Below, one piece after another: positions 1-13,497 of a stretch of DNA of 35,856 nt (its first letter is position 1; the number at the start of each line of letters is the position of its first letter). The translations under genes and the position numbers were made by a program. The DNA is from Saccoglossus kowalevskii (Eukaryota > Hemichordata > Enteropneusta > Harrimaniidae). The notes under the pieces were generated by a model. It saw nothing but the letters and a program-made list of their open reading frames with translations, did no database searches and was not told the origin of the DNA. The stretch lies in assembly GCF_000003605.2 (NCBI RefSeq), contig NW_003151883.1, positions 1 through 35,856 of the forward strand. Reading direction: 5' to 3'.

Positions 1-44
1 CATATGGAAGAGAATTCAAATTTGGAACCAATGAGCATGTCAAT
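1..44 (+). repeat. Partial left-edge unit with two 1-bp deletions
   Basis: The first, incomplete unit reads CATATGG where the array has CACTATGG, and GAGAATTC where it has GAGAAATTC. It therefore lacks two single bases and carries CATATG (1-6) and GAATTC (12-17), which I did not see elsewhere in the window. Two indels in 44 bases is far above the rate of the rest of the array, so this may be lower-quality sequence at a contig end rather than real divergence. Downstream units from 45 are regular. Confidence 0.85.
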
Positions 45-230
45 GAGCATATATGTAATGCACTATGGGAGAGAAATTCAAATTTGGAACCACTGAGCAT
101 GTTAATGAGCATATATGCAATGCACTATGGAAGAGAAATTGAAATTTGGAACCAATGAGCATGTCAATGAGCATATATGCAATGCACTATGGAAGAGAAA
201 TTCAAATTTGGAACCAATGAGCATGTTAAT

Positions 231-788
231 GAGCATATATGCAATGCACTATGGGAGAGAAATTCAAATTTGGAACCACTGAGCATGTCAATGAGCATAT
301 ATGCAATGCACTATGGGAGAGAAATTCAAATTTGAAACCAATGAGCATGTCAATGAGCATATATGCAATGCACTATGGAAGAGAAATTCAAATTTGGAAC
401 CAATGAGCATGTTAATTAGCATATATGCAATGCACTATGGGAGAGAAATTCAAATTTGGAACCACTGAGCATGTTAATGAGCATATATGCAATGCACTAT
501 GGGAGAGAAATTCAAATTTGGAACAACTGAGCATGTTAATGAGCATATCTGCAATGCACTATGGGAGAGAAATTCAAATTTGGAACCAATGAGCATGTTA
601 ATTAGCATATATGCAATGCACTATGGGAGAGAAATTCAAATTTGGAACCACTGAGCATGTCAATGAGCATATATGTAATGCACTATGGAAGAGAAATTCA
701 AATTTGGAACCACTGAGCATGTTAATGAGCATATATGCAATGCACTATGGGAGAGAAATTTAAATTTGGAACCACTGAGCATGTCAAT
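231..788 (+). repeat. Nine-unit haplotype block, copy 1 (558 bp)
   Basis: Nine successive units carry a distinctive order of variants: b/F/1 with tcaatgag; b/F/2 with GAAACC; a/F/2 with ttaattag; b/F/1; b/F with GAACAACT; a unit starting GAGCATATCTGC; b/F/1 with tcaatgag; gt a/F/1; b/N/1. The same order recurs at 20,576-21,133, and I compared both copies base by base and saw no difference. Preservation of rare marks such as ATCTGC and GAACAACT points to block duplication, not convergence. Confidence 0.9.
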
Positions 789-849
789 GAGCATATATGT
801 AATGCACTATGGGAGAGAAATTCAAATTTGGAACCACTGAGCATGTTAT

Positions 850-1360
850 GAGCATATATGTAATGCACTATGGAGGAGAAATTCAAATTTGGAACCCATT
901 GAGCAGTTTATTGAGCATATATACAATGCACTATGAGAGAGAAATTCAAATTGGGAACCCACTGAGCATTTTTAATGAGCATATATGTAATGCACTATGA
1001 GAGAAAAATTCATATTTGGAACCAGTGAGCATAACAGTGAGCATATATGTAATGCACTAGGAAAGAAAAAGTCAAATTTGGACCCACAGCATTTTAATGA
1101 GCATATATGCAATGCACTATAGGAGAGAAATTCAAATTTGGAACCACTGAGCATGTCAATGAGCATATATGTAATGCACTATGGGAGAAAAATTCAAATT
1201 TGGAACTACTGAGCATGTCAATGAGCATATATGTAATGCACTATGGGAGAGAAATTCAAATTTGGAACCACTGAGCATTTTAATGAGCATATATGTAATG
1301 CACTGTGGGATAGAAATTCAAATTTGAAACCACTGAGCATGTTAATGAGCATAAATGCAA
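850..1360 (+). repeat. Degenerate stretch with irregular unit lengths
   Basis: This is the most divergent stretch. Unit starts fall at 789, 850, 913, 977, 1,039, 1,099 and 1,161, giving lengths of 61, 63, 64, 62, 60 and 62 bp, so the phase returns to its starting register. The changes include GTTATGAG at 845, GAACCCATT near 892-900, a run of five T at 970 (GCATTTTTAAT), GCATAAC at about 1,030, GGAAAGAAAAAG near 1,060, and CCACAGC in place of CCACTGAGC at about 1,084. Units up to about 1,360 still carry scattered single changes (CACTGTGGGATAG, GCATAAATGC). The diverged units may be older and have escaped homogenisation. Confidence 0.9.
913..1222 (+). repeat. Diverged five-unit block, paralogous to 23,180-23,489
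   Basis: Five units share marks in the same order with the block at 23,180: an ac unit ending in GCATTTT(T), a gt unit ending in GCATAAC, a unit with an A-rich gaagaaaa-like segment and the 2-bp loss CCACAGC followed by GCATTTT, then an F/1 unit with tcaatgag, then a gt unit. The GCATAAC and CCACAGC marks were seen only in these two places. This copy has extra substitutions and indels, so it is the more decayed of the pair. Confidence 0.85.
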
Positions 1361-2896
1361 TGCACTATGGAAGAGAAATTCAAATTTGGAACCACTGAGC
1401 ATGTTAATGAGCATATATGCAATGCACTATGGGAGAGAAATTCAAATTTGAAACCACTGAGCATGTTAATGAGCATATATGCAATGCACTATGGAAGAGA
1501 AATTCAAATTTGGAACCACTGAGCATGTTAATGAGCATATATGCAATGCACTATGGGAGAGAAATTCAAATTTGGAACCACTGAGCATGTTAATTAGCAT
1601 ATATGCAATGCACTATGGGAGAGAAATTCAAATTTGGAACCACTGAGCATGTTAATGAGCATATATGTAATGCACTATGGAAGAGAAATTCAAATTTGGA
1701 ACCACTGAGCATGTTAATGAGCATATATGCAATGCACTATGGGAGAGAAATTCAAATTTGGAACCACTGAGCATGTTAATGAGCATATATGCAATGCACT
1801 ATGGAAGAGAAATTTAAATTTGGAACCAATGAGCATGTCAATGAGCATATATGCAATGCACTATGGAAGAGAAATTCAAATTTGGAACCAATGAGCATGT
1901 TAATTAGCATATATGCAATGCACTATGGGAGAGAAATTCAAATTTGGAACCACTGAGCATGTTAATTAGCATATATGCAATGCACTATGGAAGGGAAATT
2001 TAAATTTGGAACCACTGAGCATGTCAATGAGCATATATGCAATGCACTATGGAAGAGAAATTCAAATTTGGAACCACTGAGCATGTTAATGAGCATATAT
2101 GCAATGCACTATGGAAGGGAAATTTACATTTGGAACCACTGAGCATGTTAATGAGCATATATGCAATGAACTATGGAAGAGAAATTTACATTTGGAACCA
2201 CTGAGCATGTTAATTAGCATATATACAATGCACTATGGAAGGGAAATTTAAATTTGGAACCACTGAGCATGTCAATGAGCATATATGCAATGCACTATGG
2301 AAGAGAAATTCAAATTTGGAACCACTGAGCATGTTAATGAGCATATATACAATGCACTATGGAAGAGAAATTCAAATTTGGAACCACTGAGCATGTTAAT
2401 GAGCATATATACAATGCACTATGGAAGAGAAATTCAAATTTGGAACCACTGAGCATGTTAATGAGCATATATGTAATGCACTATGGAAGAGAAATTCAAA
2501 TTTGGAACCACTGAGCATGTTAATGAGCATATATGCAATGCACTATGGAAGAGAAATTTAAATTTGGAACCACTGAGCATGTTAATGAGCATATATGCAA
2601 TGCACTATGGAAGGGAAATTTAAATTTGGAACCACTGAGCATGTTAATGAGCATATATGCAATGCACTATGGGAGAGAAATTGAAATTTGGAACCACTGA
2701 GCATGTTAATGAGCATATATGCAATGCACTATGGAAGAGAAATTCAAATTTGGAACCACTGAGCATGTTAATGAGCATATATGCAATGCACTATGGGAGA
2801 GAAATTCAAATTTGGAACCACTGAGCATGTCAATGAGCATATATGCAATGCACTATGGGAGAGAAATTCAAATTTGGAACCACTGAGCATGTTAAT

Positions 2897-3392
2897 GAGC
2901 ATATATGCAATGAACTATGGGAGAGAAACTTAAATATGGAACCACTGAGCATGTTAATGAGCATATATGCAATGCACTATGGAAGAGAAATTTACATTTG
3001 GAACCACTGAGCATGTTAATGAGCATATATGCAATGCACTATGGAAGAGAAATTTACATTTGGAACCACTGAGCATGTTAATTAGCATATATGCAATGCA
3101 CTATGGAAGAGAAATTTAAATTTGGAACCACTGAGCATGTCAATGAGCATATATGCAATGCACTATGGAAGGGAAATTCAAATTTGGAACCACTGAGCAT
3201 GTTAATGAGCATATATGCAATGCACTATGGAAGGGAAATTTACATTTGGAACCACTGAGCATGTCAATGAGCATATATGCAATGCACTATGGAAGGGAAA
3301 TTTAAATTTGGAACCACTGAGCATGTCAATGAGCATATATGCAATGCACTATGGAAGGGAAATTTACATTTGGAACCACTGAGCATGTTAAT
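2897..3392 (+). repeat. Eight-unit haplotype block, copy 1 (496 bp)
   Basis: It begins with an aac unit bearing the rare combination ggagag plus CTTAAATATGG, then a/H, a/H with ttaattag, a/N with tcaatgag, c/F, c/H with tcaatgag, c/N with tcaatgag, and c/H. The same order lies at 7,360-7,855 and the two copies are identical by eye over 496 bp. The three units before each copy (from 2,711 and 7,174) are also near-matches. Confidence 0.9.
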
Positions 3393-3453
3393 GAGCATAT
3401 ATGCAATGCACTATGGAAGGGAAATTAAATTTGGAACCACTGAGCATGTTAAT
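3393..3453 (+). repeat. 61-bp unit (1-bp deletion)
   Basis: The core reads GGGAAATTAAATTTGG where other units have GGGAAATTTAAATTTGG, a loss of one T. It shifts the unit phase by -1 until the compensating insertion near 15,445, and it fuses two reading registers to give a spurious 96-codon frame at 3,277-3,567. Confidence 0.95.
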
Positions 3454-6400
3454 GAGCATATATGCAATGCACTATGGAAGAGAAATTCATATTTGGAACC
3501 ACTGAGCATGTTAATTAGCATATATGCAATGCACTATGGAAGAGAAATTCAAATTTGGAACCACTGAGCATGTTAATGAGCATATATGCAATGCACTATG
3601 GAAGGGAAATTTAAATTTGGAACCACTGAGCATGTTAATTAGCATATATGCAATGCACTATGGAAGAGAAATTCAAATTTGGAACCACTGAGCATGTTAA
3701 TGAGCATATATGCAATGCACTATGGAAGAGAAATTCAAATTTGGAACCAATGAGCATGTTAATGAGCATATATGCAATGCACTATGGGAGAGAAATTCAA
3801 ATTTGGAACCACTGAGCATGTTAATGAGCATATATGCAATGCACTATGGAAGAGAAATTTACATTTGGAACCACTGAGCATGTTAATGAGCATATATGCA
3901 ATGCACTATGGAAGAGAAATTCAAATTTGGAACCACTGAGCATGTTAATGAGCATATATGCAATGCACTATGGGAGAGAAACTCAAATTTGGAACCACTG
4001 AGCATGTTAATGAGCATATATGCAATGCACTATGGGAGAGAAATTTAAATTTGGAACCACTGAGCATGTTAATGAGCATATATGCAATGCACTATGGAAG
4101 AGAAATTTACATTTGGAACCACTGAGCATGTTAATTAGCATATATGCAATGCACTATGGAAGGGAAATTTAAATTTGGAACCACTGAGCATGTTAATGAG
4201 CATATATGCAATGCACTATGGGAGAGAAATTTAAATTTGGAACCACTGAGCATGTTAATGAGCATATATGCAATGCACTATGGAAGAGAAATTCAAATTT
4301 GGAACCACTGAGCATGTTAATGAGCATATATGCAATGCACTATGGAAGAGAAATTTACATTTGGAACCACTGAGCATGTTAATGAGCATATATGCAATGC
4401 ACTATGGAAGAGACATTTACATTTGGAACCACTGAGCATGTTAATGAGCATATATGCAATGCACTATGGAAGAGAAATTTAAATTTGGAACCAATGAGCA
4501 TGTTAATGAGCATATATGCAATGCACTATGGAAGAGAAATTCAAATTTGGAACCACTGAGCATGTTAATGAGCATATATGCAATGCACTATGGAAGAGAA
4601 ATTTACATTTGGAACCACTGAGCATGTTAATGAGCATATATGCAATGCACTATGGAAGAGAAATTTACATTTGGAACCACTGAGCATGTTAATGAGCATA
4701 TATGCAATGAACTATGGGAGAGAAATTCAAATTTGGAACGACTGAGCATGTTAATGAGCATATATGCAATGCACTATGGAAGAGAAATTTACATTTGGAA
4801 CCACTGAGCATGTTAATGAGCATATATGCAATGCACTATGGAAGAGAAATTTACATTTGGAACCACTGAGCATGTTAATGAGCATATATACAATGCACTA
4901 TGGAAGAGAAATTTACATTTGGAACCACTGAGCATGTTAATGAGCATATATACAATGCACTATGGGAGAGAAATTGAAATTTGGAACCACTGAGCATGTT
5001 AATGAGCATATATGCAATGCACTATGGGAGAGAAATTCAAATTTGGAACCACTGAGCATGTTAATGAGCATATATGCAATGAACTATGGAAGGGAAATTT
5101 ACATTTGGAACCACTGAGCATGTTAATGAGCATATATGTAATGCACTATGGAAGAGAAATTCAAATTTGGAACCACTGAGCATGTTAATGAGCATATATG
5201 CAATGCACTATGGAAGAGAAATTTACATTTGGAACCACTGAGCATGTTAATGAGCATATATGCAATGCACTATGGAAGGGAAATTTACATTTGGAACCAC
5301 TGAGCATGTTAATGAGCATATATGCAATGCACTATGGGAGAGAAACTTAAATTTGGAACCACTGAGCATGTTAATGAGCATATATGCAATGAACTATGGA
5401 AGGGAAATTTACATTTGGAACCACTGAGCATGTTAATGAGCATATATGCAATGCACTATGGAAGAGAAATTTACATTTGGAACCACTGAGCATGTTAATG
5501 AGCATATATGCAATGCACTATGGAAGGGAAATTTACATTTGGAACCACTGAGCATGTTAATGAGCATATATGTAATGCACTATGGAAGAGAAATTCAAAT
5601 TTGGAACCACTGAGCATGTTAATGAGCATATATGCAATGCACTATGGAAGAGAAATTTACATTTGGAACCACTGAGCATGTTAATGAGCATATATGCAAT
5701 GCACTATGGAAGGGAAATTTACATTTGGAACCAATGAGCATGTTAATGAGCATATATGCAATGCACTATGGAAGAGAAATTTACATTTGGAACCACTGAG
5801 CATGTTAATTAGCATATATGCAATGCACTATGGAAGGGAAATTCAAATTTGGAACCACTGAGCATGTTAATGAGCATATATGCAATGCACTATGGAAGAG
5901 AAATTTAAATTTGGAACCACTGAGCATGTTAATGAGCATATATGCAATGAACTATGGAAGGGAAATTTACATTTGGAACCACTGAGCATGTTAATGAGCA
6001 TATATGCAATGCACTATGGAAGAGAAATTTACATTTGGAACCACTGAGCATGTTAATGAGCATATATGCAATGCACTATGGAAGAGACATTTACATTTGG
6101 AACCACTGAGCATGTTAATGAGCATATATGCAATGCACTATGGAAGGGAAATTTACATTTGGAACCACTGAGCATGTTAATGAGCATATATGTAATGCAC
6201 TATGGAAGAGAAATTCAAATTTGGAACCACTGAGCATGTTAATGAGCATATATGCAATGCACTATGGAAGAGAAATTTACATTTGGAACCACTGAGCATG
6301 TTAATGAGCATATATGCAATGCACTATGGAAGGGAAATTCAAATTTGGAACCACTGAGCATGTTAATGAGCATATATGCAATGAACTATGGAAGGGAAAT

Positions 6401-7359
6401 TTACATTTGGAACCACTGAGCATGTTAATGAGCATATATGTAATGCACTATGGAAGAGAAATTCAAATTTGGAACCACTGAGCATGTTAATGAGCATATA
6501 TGCAATGCACTATGGAAGAGAAATTCAAATTTGGAACCACTGAGCATGTTAATGAGCATATATGCAATGCACTATGGAAGGGAAATTTACATTTGGAACC
6601 ACTGAGCATGTTAATGAGCATATATGCAATGCACTATGGAAGAGAAATTTACATTTGGAACCAATGAGCATGTTAATGAGCATATATGCAATGCACTATG
6701 GAAGAGAAATTCAAATTTGGAACCACTGAGCATGTCAATGAGCATATATGCAATGCACTATGGAAGAGAAATTTACATTTGGAACCACTGAGCATGTTAA
6801 TGAGCATATATGCAATGCACTATGGAAGGGAAATTTACATTTGGAACCAATGAGCATGTTAATGAGCATATATGCAATGCACTATGGAAGAGAAATTTAC
6901 ATTTGGAACCAATGAGCATGTTAATGAGCATATATACAATGCACTATGGAAGAGAAATTTACATTTGGAACCACTGAGCATGTTAATGAGCATATATGCA
7001 ATGCACTATGGAAGAGAAATTTACATTTGGAACCACTGAGCATGTTAATGAGCATATATGCAATGCACTATGGAAGGGAAATTTACATTTGGAACCACTG
7101 AGCATGTTAATTAGCATATATGCAATGCACTATGGAAGAGAAATTTAAATTTGGAACCACTGAGCATGTTAATGAGCATATATGCAATGCACTATGGAAG
7201 AGAAATTCAAATTTGGAACCACTGAGCATGTTAATGAGCATATATGCAATGCACTATGGGAGAGAAATTCAAATTTGGAACCACTGAGCATGTCAATGAG
7301 CATATATGCAATGCACTATGGAAGAGAAATTCAAATTTGGAACCACTGAGCATGTTAAT

Positions 7360-7855
7360 GAGCATATATGCAATGAACTATGGGAGAGAAACTTAAATAT
7401 GGAACCACTGAGCATGTTAATGAGCATATATGCAATGCACTATGGAAGAGAAATTTACATTTGGAACCACTGAGCATGTTAATGAGCATATATGCAATGC
7501 ACTATGGAAGAGAAATTTACATTTGGAACCACTGAGCATGTTAATTAGCATATATGCAATGCACTATGGAAGAGAAATTTAAATTTGGAACCACTGAGCA
7601 TGTCAATGAGCATATATGCAATGCACTATGGAAGGGAAATTCAAATTTGGAACCACTGAGCATGTTAATGAGCATATATGCAATGCACTATGGAAGGGAA
7701 ATTTACATTTGGAACCACTGAGCATGTCAATGAGCATATATGCAATGCACTATGGAAGGGAAATTTAAATTTGGAACCACTGAGCATGTCAATGAGCATA
7801 TATGCAATGCACTATGGAAGGGAAATTTACATTTGGAACCACTGAGCATGTTAAT
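7360..7855 (+). repeat. Eight-unit haplotype block, copy 2 (496 bp)
   Basis: Identical by eye to 2,897-3,392, including the rare aac unit with CTTAAATATGG. The offset is 4,463 bp, which is 72 units less the single base deleted at 3,393. The next units differ (3,393 has the 1-bp deletion, while 7,856 has the N-like core with AATATGG), which marks the end of the shared block. Confidence 0.9.
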
Positions 7856-8460
7856 GAGCATATATGCAATGCACTATGGAAGGGAAATTTAAATATGGAA
7901 CCACTGAGCATGTTAATGAGCATATATGCAATGCACTATGGGAGAGAAATTTAAATTTGGAACCACTGAGCATGTTAATGAGCATATATGCAATGCACTA
8001 TGGAAGAGAAATTTACATTTGGAACCACTGAGCATGTTAATGAGCATATATGCAATGAACTATGGAAGGGAAATTTAAATATGGAACCACTGAGCATGTT
8101 AATGAGCATATATGCAATGCACTATGGAAGAGAAATTTAAATTTGGAACCACTGAGCATGTTAATGAGCATATATGCAATGCACTATGGGAGAGAAATTT
8201 ACATTTGGAACCACTGAGCATGTTAATGAGCATATATGCAATGCACTATGGAAGAGAAATTTACATTTGGAACCACTGAGCATGTTAATGAGCATATATG
8301 CAATGCACTATGGAAGGGAAATTTAAATTTGGAACCACTGAGCATGTTAATGAGCATATATGCAATGCACTATGGAAGAGAAATTCAAATTTGGAACCAC
8401 TGAGCATGTTAATGAGCATATATGCAATGCACTATGGAAGAGAAATTCAAATTTGAAACC

Positions 8461-10704
8461 AATGAACATGTTAATGAGCATATATGCAATGCACTATGGA
8501 AGGGAAATTTAAATTTGGAACCAATGAGCATGTTAATGAGCATATATGCAATGCACTATGGGAGAGAAATTCAAATTTGGAACCACTGAGCATGTTAATG
8601 AGCATATATGCAATGCACTATGGAAGAGAAATTTAAATTTGGAACCACTGAGCATGTTAATGAGCATATATGCAATGCACTATGGGAGAGAAATTCAAAT
8701 TTGGAACCACTGAGCATGTTAATGAGCATATATGTAATGCACTATGGAAGAGAAATTCAAATTTGGAACCACTGAGCATGTTAATGAGCATATATGCAAT
8801 GCACTATGGGAGAGAAATTTACATTTGGAACCACTGAGCATGTTAATGAGCATATATGCAATGCACTATGGAAGAGAAATTGAAATTTGGAACCACTGAG
8901 CATGTTAATGAGCATATATGCAATGCACTATGGGAGAGAAATTTACATTTGGAACCACTGAGCATGTTAATGAGCATATATGCAATGCACTATGGAAGGG
9001 AAATTTAAATATGGAACCACTGAGCATGTTAATGAGCATATATGCAATGAACTATGGGAGAGAAATTTACATTTGGAACCACTGAGCATGTTAATGAGCA
9101 TATATGCAATGCACTATGGAAGAGAAATTCAAATTTGGAACCACTGAGCATGTTAATGAGCATATATGCAATGCACTATGGAAGGGAAATTTAAATATGG
9201 AACCACTGAGCATGTTAATGAGCATATATGCAATGCACTATGGAAGGGAAATTTAAATATGGAACCACTGAGCATGTCAATGAGCATATATGCAATGCAC
9301 TATGGAAGAGAAATTCAAATTTGAAACCAATGAACATGTTAATGAGCATATATGCAATGCACTATGGGAGAGAAATTCAAATTTGGAACCACTGAGCATG
9401 TTAATGAGCATATATACAATGCACTATGGAAGGGAAATTCAAATTTGGAACCACTGAGCATGTTAATGAGCATATATGCAATGCACTATGGGAGAGAAAT
9501 TTAAATTTGGAACCACTGAGCATGTCAATGAGCATATATGCAATGCACTATGGGAGAGAAATTTACATTTGGAACCACTGAGCATGTTAATGAGCATATA
9601 TGCAATGCACTATGGAAGAGAAATTTAAATTTGGAACCACTGAGCATGTTAATGAGCATATATGCAATGCACTATGGAAGAGAAATTTAAATTTGGAACC
9701 ACTGAGCATGTTAATGAGCATATATGCAATGCACTATGGAAGGGAAATTTAAATTTGGAACCACTGAGCATGTTAATGAGCATATATGCAATGCACTATG
9801 GAAGAGAAATTTACATTTGGAACCACTGAGCATGTTAATGAGCATATATGCAATGCACTATGGAAGGGAAATTTAAATTTGGAACCACTGAGCATGTTAA
9901 TTAGCATATATGCAATGAACTATGGAAGAGAAATTTAAATTTGGAACCAATGAGCATGTTAATTAGCATATATGCAATGCACTATGGAAGAGAAATTTAA
10001 ATTTGGAACCACTGAGCATGTTAATGAGCATATATGCAATGCACTATGGAAGGGAAATTTAAATATGGAACCACTGAGCATGTCAATGAGCATATATGCA
10101 ATGCACTATGGAAGAGAAATTCAAATTTGAAACCAATGAACATGTTAATGAGCATATATGCAATGCACTATGGGAGAGAAATTTACATTTGGAACCACTG
10201 AGCATGTCAATGAGCATATATGCAATGCACTATGGAAGGGAAATTTACATTTGGAACCACTGAGCATGTTAATGAGCATATATGCAATGCACTATGGAAG
10301 AGAAATTCAAATTTGGAACCACTGAGCATGTTAATGAGCATATATGCAATGCACTATGGAAGAGAAATTCAAATTTGGAACCACTGAGCATGTTAATGAG
10401 CATATATGCAATGCACTATGGAAGAGAAATTTAAATTTGGAACCACTGAGCATGTTAATGAGCATATATGCAATGCACTATGGAAGGGAAATTTAAATTT
10501 GGAACCACTGAGCATGTTAATGAGCATATATGCAATGCACTATGGAAGAGAAATTTAAATTTGGAACCACTGAGCATGTTAATGAGCATATATGCAATGC
10601 ACTATGGAAGGGAAATTTAAATATGGAACCACTGAGCATGTCAATGAGCATATATGCAATGCACTATGGAAGAGAAATTCAAATTTGAAACCAATGAACA
10701 TGTT
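8461..10704 (+). repeat. Irregular higher-order repeat marked by GAAACC...GAACATG
   Basis: A rare unit with GAAACC and with AATGAACATG instead of AATGAGCATG occurs with AATGAACATG starting at 8,461, 9,329, 10,135 and 10,693. The spacings are 868, 806 and 558 bp, or 14, 13 and 9 units. The last three copies are preceded by a c unit with the N-like core carrying AATATGG and a tcaatgag junction; the marked unit at 8,461 follows an a/F/1 unit instead. The same mark occurs once more at 19,071. The varying spacing suggests a marker unit spread by unequal exchange rather than a stable multimer. Confidence 0.8.
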
Positions 10705-13001
10705 AATGAGCATATATGCAATGCACTATGGGAGAGAAATTCAAATTTGGAACCACTGAGCATGTTAATGAGCATATATACAATGCACTATGGAAGGGAA
10801 ATTTAAATTTGGAACCAATGAGCATGTTAATGAGCATATATGCAATGCACTATGGGAGAGAAATTCAAATTTGGAACCACTGAGCATGTTAATGAGCATA
10901 TATGCAATGCACTATGGAAGAAAAATTTACATTTGGAACCACTGAGCATGTTAATGAGCATATATGCAATGCACTATGGAAGAGAAATTTACATTTGGAA
11001 CCACTGAGCATGTTAATGAGCATATATGCAATGCACTATGGAAGAGAAATTTACATTTGGAACCACTGAGCATGTTAATGAGCATATATGCAATGCACTA
11101 TGGAAGAGAAATTTAAATTTGGAACCAATGAGCATGTTAATGAGCATATATGCAATGCACTATGGAAGGGAAATTCAAATTTGGAACCACTGAGCATGTT
11201 AATGAGCATATATGCAATGCACTATGGAAGGGAAATTTACATTTGGAACCACTGAGCATGTCAATGAGCATATATGCAATGCACTATGGAAGGGAAATTT
11301 AAATTTGGAACCACTGAGCATGTTAATGAGCATATATGCAATGCACTATGGGAGAGAAATTTAAATTTGGAACCACTGAGCATGTTAATGAGCATATATG
11401 CAATGCACTATGGAAGAGAAATTCAAATTTGGAACCAATGAGCATGTTAATGAGCATATATGCAATGCACTATGGGAGAGAAATTTAAATTTGGAACCAC
11501 TGAGCATGTTAATGAGCATATATGCAATGCACTATGGAAGAGAAATTTACATTTGGAACCACTGAGCATGTTAATGAGCATATATGCAATGCACTATGGA
11601 AGGGAAATTTAAATTTGGAACCACTGAGCATGTCAATGAGCATATATGCAATGCACTATGGAAGAGAAATTCAAATTTGGAACCAATGAGCATGTTAATG
11701 AGCATATATGCAATGCACTATGGGAGAGAAATTTAAATTTGGAACCACTGAGCATGTTAATGAGCATATATGCAATGCACTATGGAAGAGAAATTCAAAT
11801 TTGGAACCAATGAGCATGTTAATGAGCATATATGCAATGCACTATGGGAGAGAAATTCAAATTTGGAACCAATGAGCATGTTAATTAGCATATATGCAAT
11901 GCACTATGGAAGAGAAATTCAAATTTGGAACCAATGAGCATGTTAATGAGCATATATGCAATGCACTATGGGAGAGAAATTTAAATTTGGAACCACTGAG
12001 CATGTTAATGAGCATATATGCAATGCACTATGGAAGAGAAATTTACATTTGGAACCACTGAGCATGTTAATGAGCATATATGCAATGCACTATGGAAGGG
12101 AAATTTAAATTTGGAACCACTGAGCATGTTAATGAGCATATATGCAATGAACTATGGAAGAGAAATTCAAATTTGGAACCACTGAGCATGTTAATGAGCA
12201 TATATGCAATGCACTATGGAAGGGAAATTTAAATTTGGAACCACTGAGCATGTTAATGAGCATATATGCAATGAACTATGGAAGAGAAATTCAAATTTGG
12301 AACCACTGAGCATGTTAATGAGCATATATGCAATGCACTATGGAAGAGAAATTCAAATTTGGAACCACTGAGCATGTTAATGAGCATATATACAATGCAC
12401 TATGGAAGGGAAATTTACATTTGGAACCACTGAGCATGTTAATGAGCATATATGCAATGCACTATGGGAGAGAAATTCAAATTTGGAACCACTGAGCATG
12501 TTAATGAGCATATATGCAATGCACTATGGAAGGGAAATTCAAATTTGGAACCACTGAGCATGTTAATGAGCATATATGCAATGCACTATGGAAGAGAAAT
12601 TTACATTTGGAACCAATGAGCATGTTAATTAGCATATATGTAATGCACTATGGAAGAGAAATTCAAATTTGGAACCACTGAGCATGTTAATGAGCATATA
12701 TGCAATGCACTATGGAAGGGAAATTTAAATTTGGAACCACTGAGCATGTTAATGAGCATATATGCAATGCACTATGGAAGAGAAATTTAAATTTGGAACC
12801 ACTGAGCATGTTAATGAGCATATATGCAATGCACTATGGAAGAGAAATTCAAATTTGGAACCACTGAGCATGTCAATGAGCATATATGCAATGCACTATG
12901 GAAGAGAAATTTACATTTGGAACCACTGAGCATGTTAATGAGCATATATGCAATGCACTATGGAAGAGAAATTCAAATTTGGAACCACTGAGCATGTTAA
13001 T

Positions 13002-13497
13002 GAGCATATATACAATGCACTATGGAAGGGAAATTTACATTTGGAACCACTGAGCATGTTAATGAGCATATATGCAATGCACTATGGAAGAGAAATTCAA
13101 ATTTGGAACCACTGAGCATGTTAATGAGCATATATACAATGCACTATGGAAGGGAAATTTACATTTGGAACCACTGAGCATGTTAATGAGCATATATGTA
13201 ATGCACTATGGAAGAGAAATTCAAATTTGGAACCACTGAGCATGTTAATGAGCATATATACAATGCACTATGGAAGGGAAATTTACATTTGGAACCACTG
13301 AGCATGTTAATGAGCATATATGCAATGCACTATGGAAGAGAAATTCAAATTTGGAACCACTGAGCATGTTAATGAGCATATATACAATGCACTATGGAAG
13401 GGAAATTTACATTTGGAACCACTGAGCATGTTAATGAGCATATATGTAATGCACTATGGAAGAGAAATTCAAATTTGGAACCACTGAGCATGTTAAT
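13002..13497 (+). repeat. Four-unit higher-order repeat, two copies of 248 bp
   Basis: Units alternate between ac/c/H (at 13,002, 13,126, 13,250, 13,374) and a/F. The a/F units themselves alternate gc (13,064, 13,312) and gt (13,188, 13,436). This gives a 124-bp dimer nested in a 248-bp tetramer present twice, identical by eye. A related ac/c/H unit at about 12,382 is followed by other types. Confidence 0.88.

Larger units (their letters stand above)
45..1800 (+). repeat. Left domain, rich in b/F units (ggagag + ttcaaattt)
   Basis: Almost all units here have the ttcaaattt core and either ggagag or gaagag at positions 25-29. The gaaggg type, which is common later, is not seen before about 1,985, and H cores (tttacattt) are absent. 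Junctions ttaattag and tcaatgag are frequent. The composition matches 20,080-25,740 and differs from the array just to the right, so this is a distinct subfamily domain. It contains the degenerate patch at 850-1,360. Confidence 0.85.

Noticed and set aside
809-1166. 63- and 64-codon frames over the degenerate patch
   Set aside because: The irregular unit lengths here remove the usual stops. The minus-strand frame resembles that at 23,237-23,431 only because the two blocks are paralogous repeats.
3277-3567. 96-codon open frame as a possible small gene
   Set aside because: It is satellite sequence read across the 61-bp unit at 3,393; the same peptide segments occur in every three units of the array. 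No unique sequence, no codon bias and no promoter distinct from the repeat.
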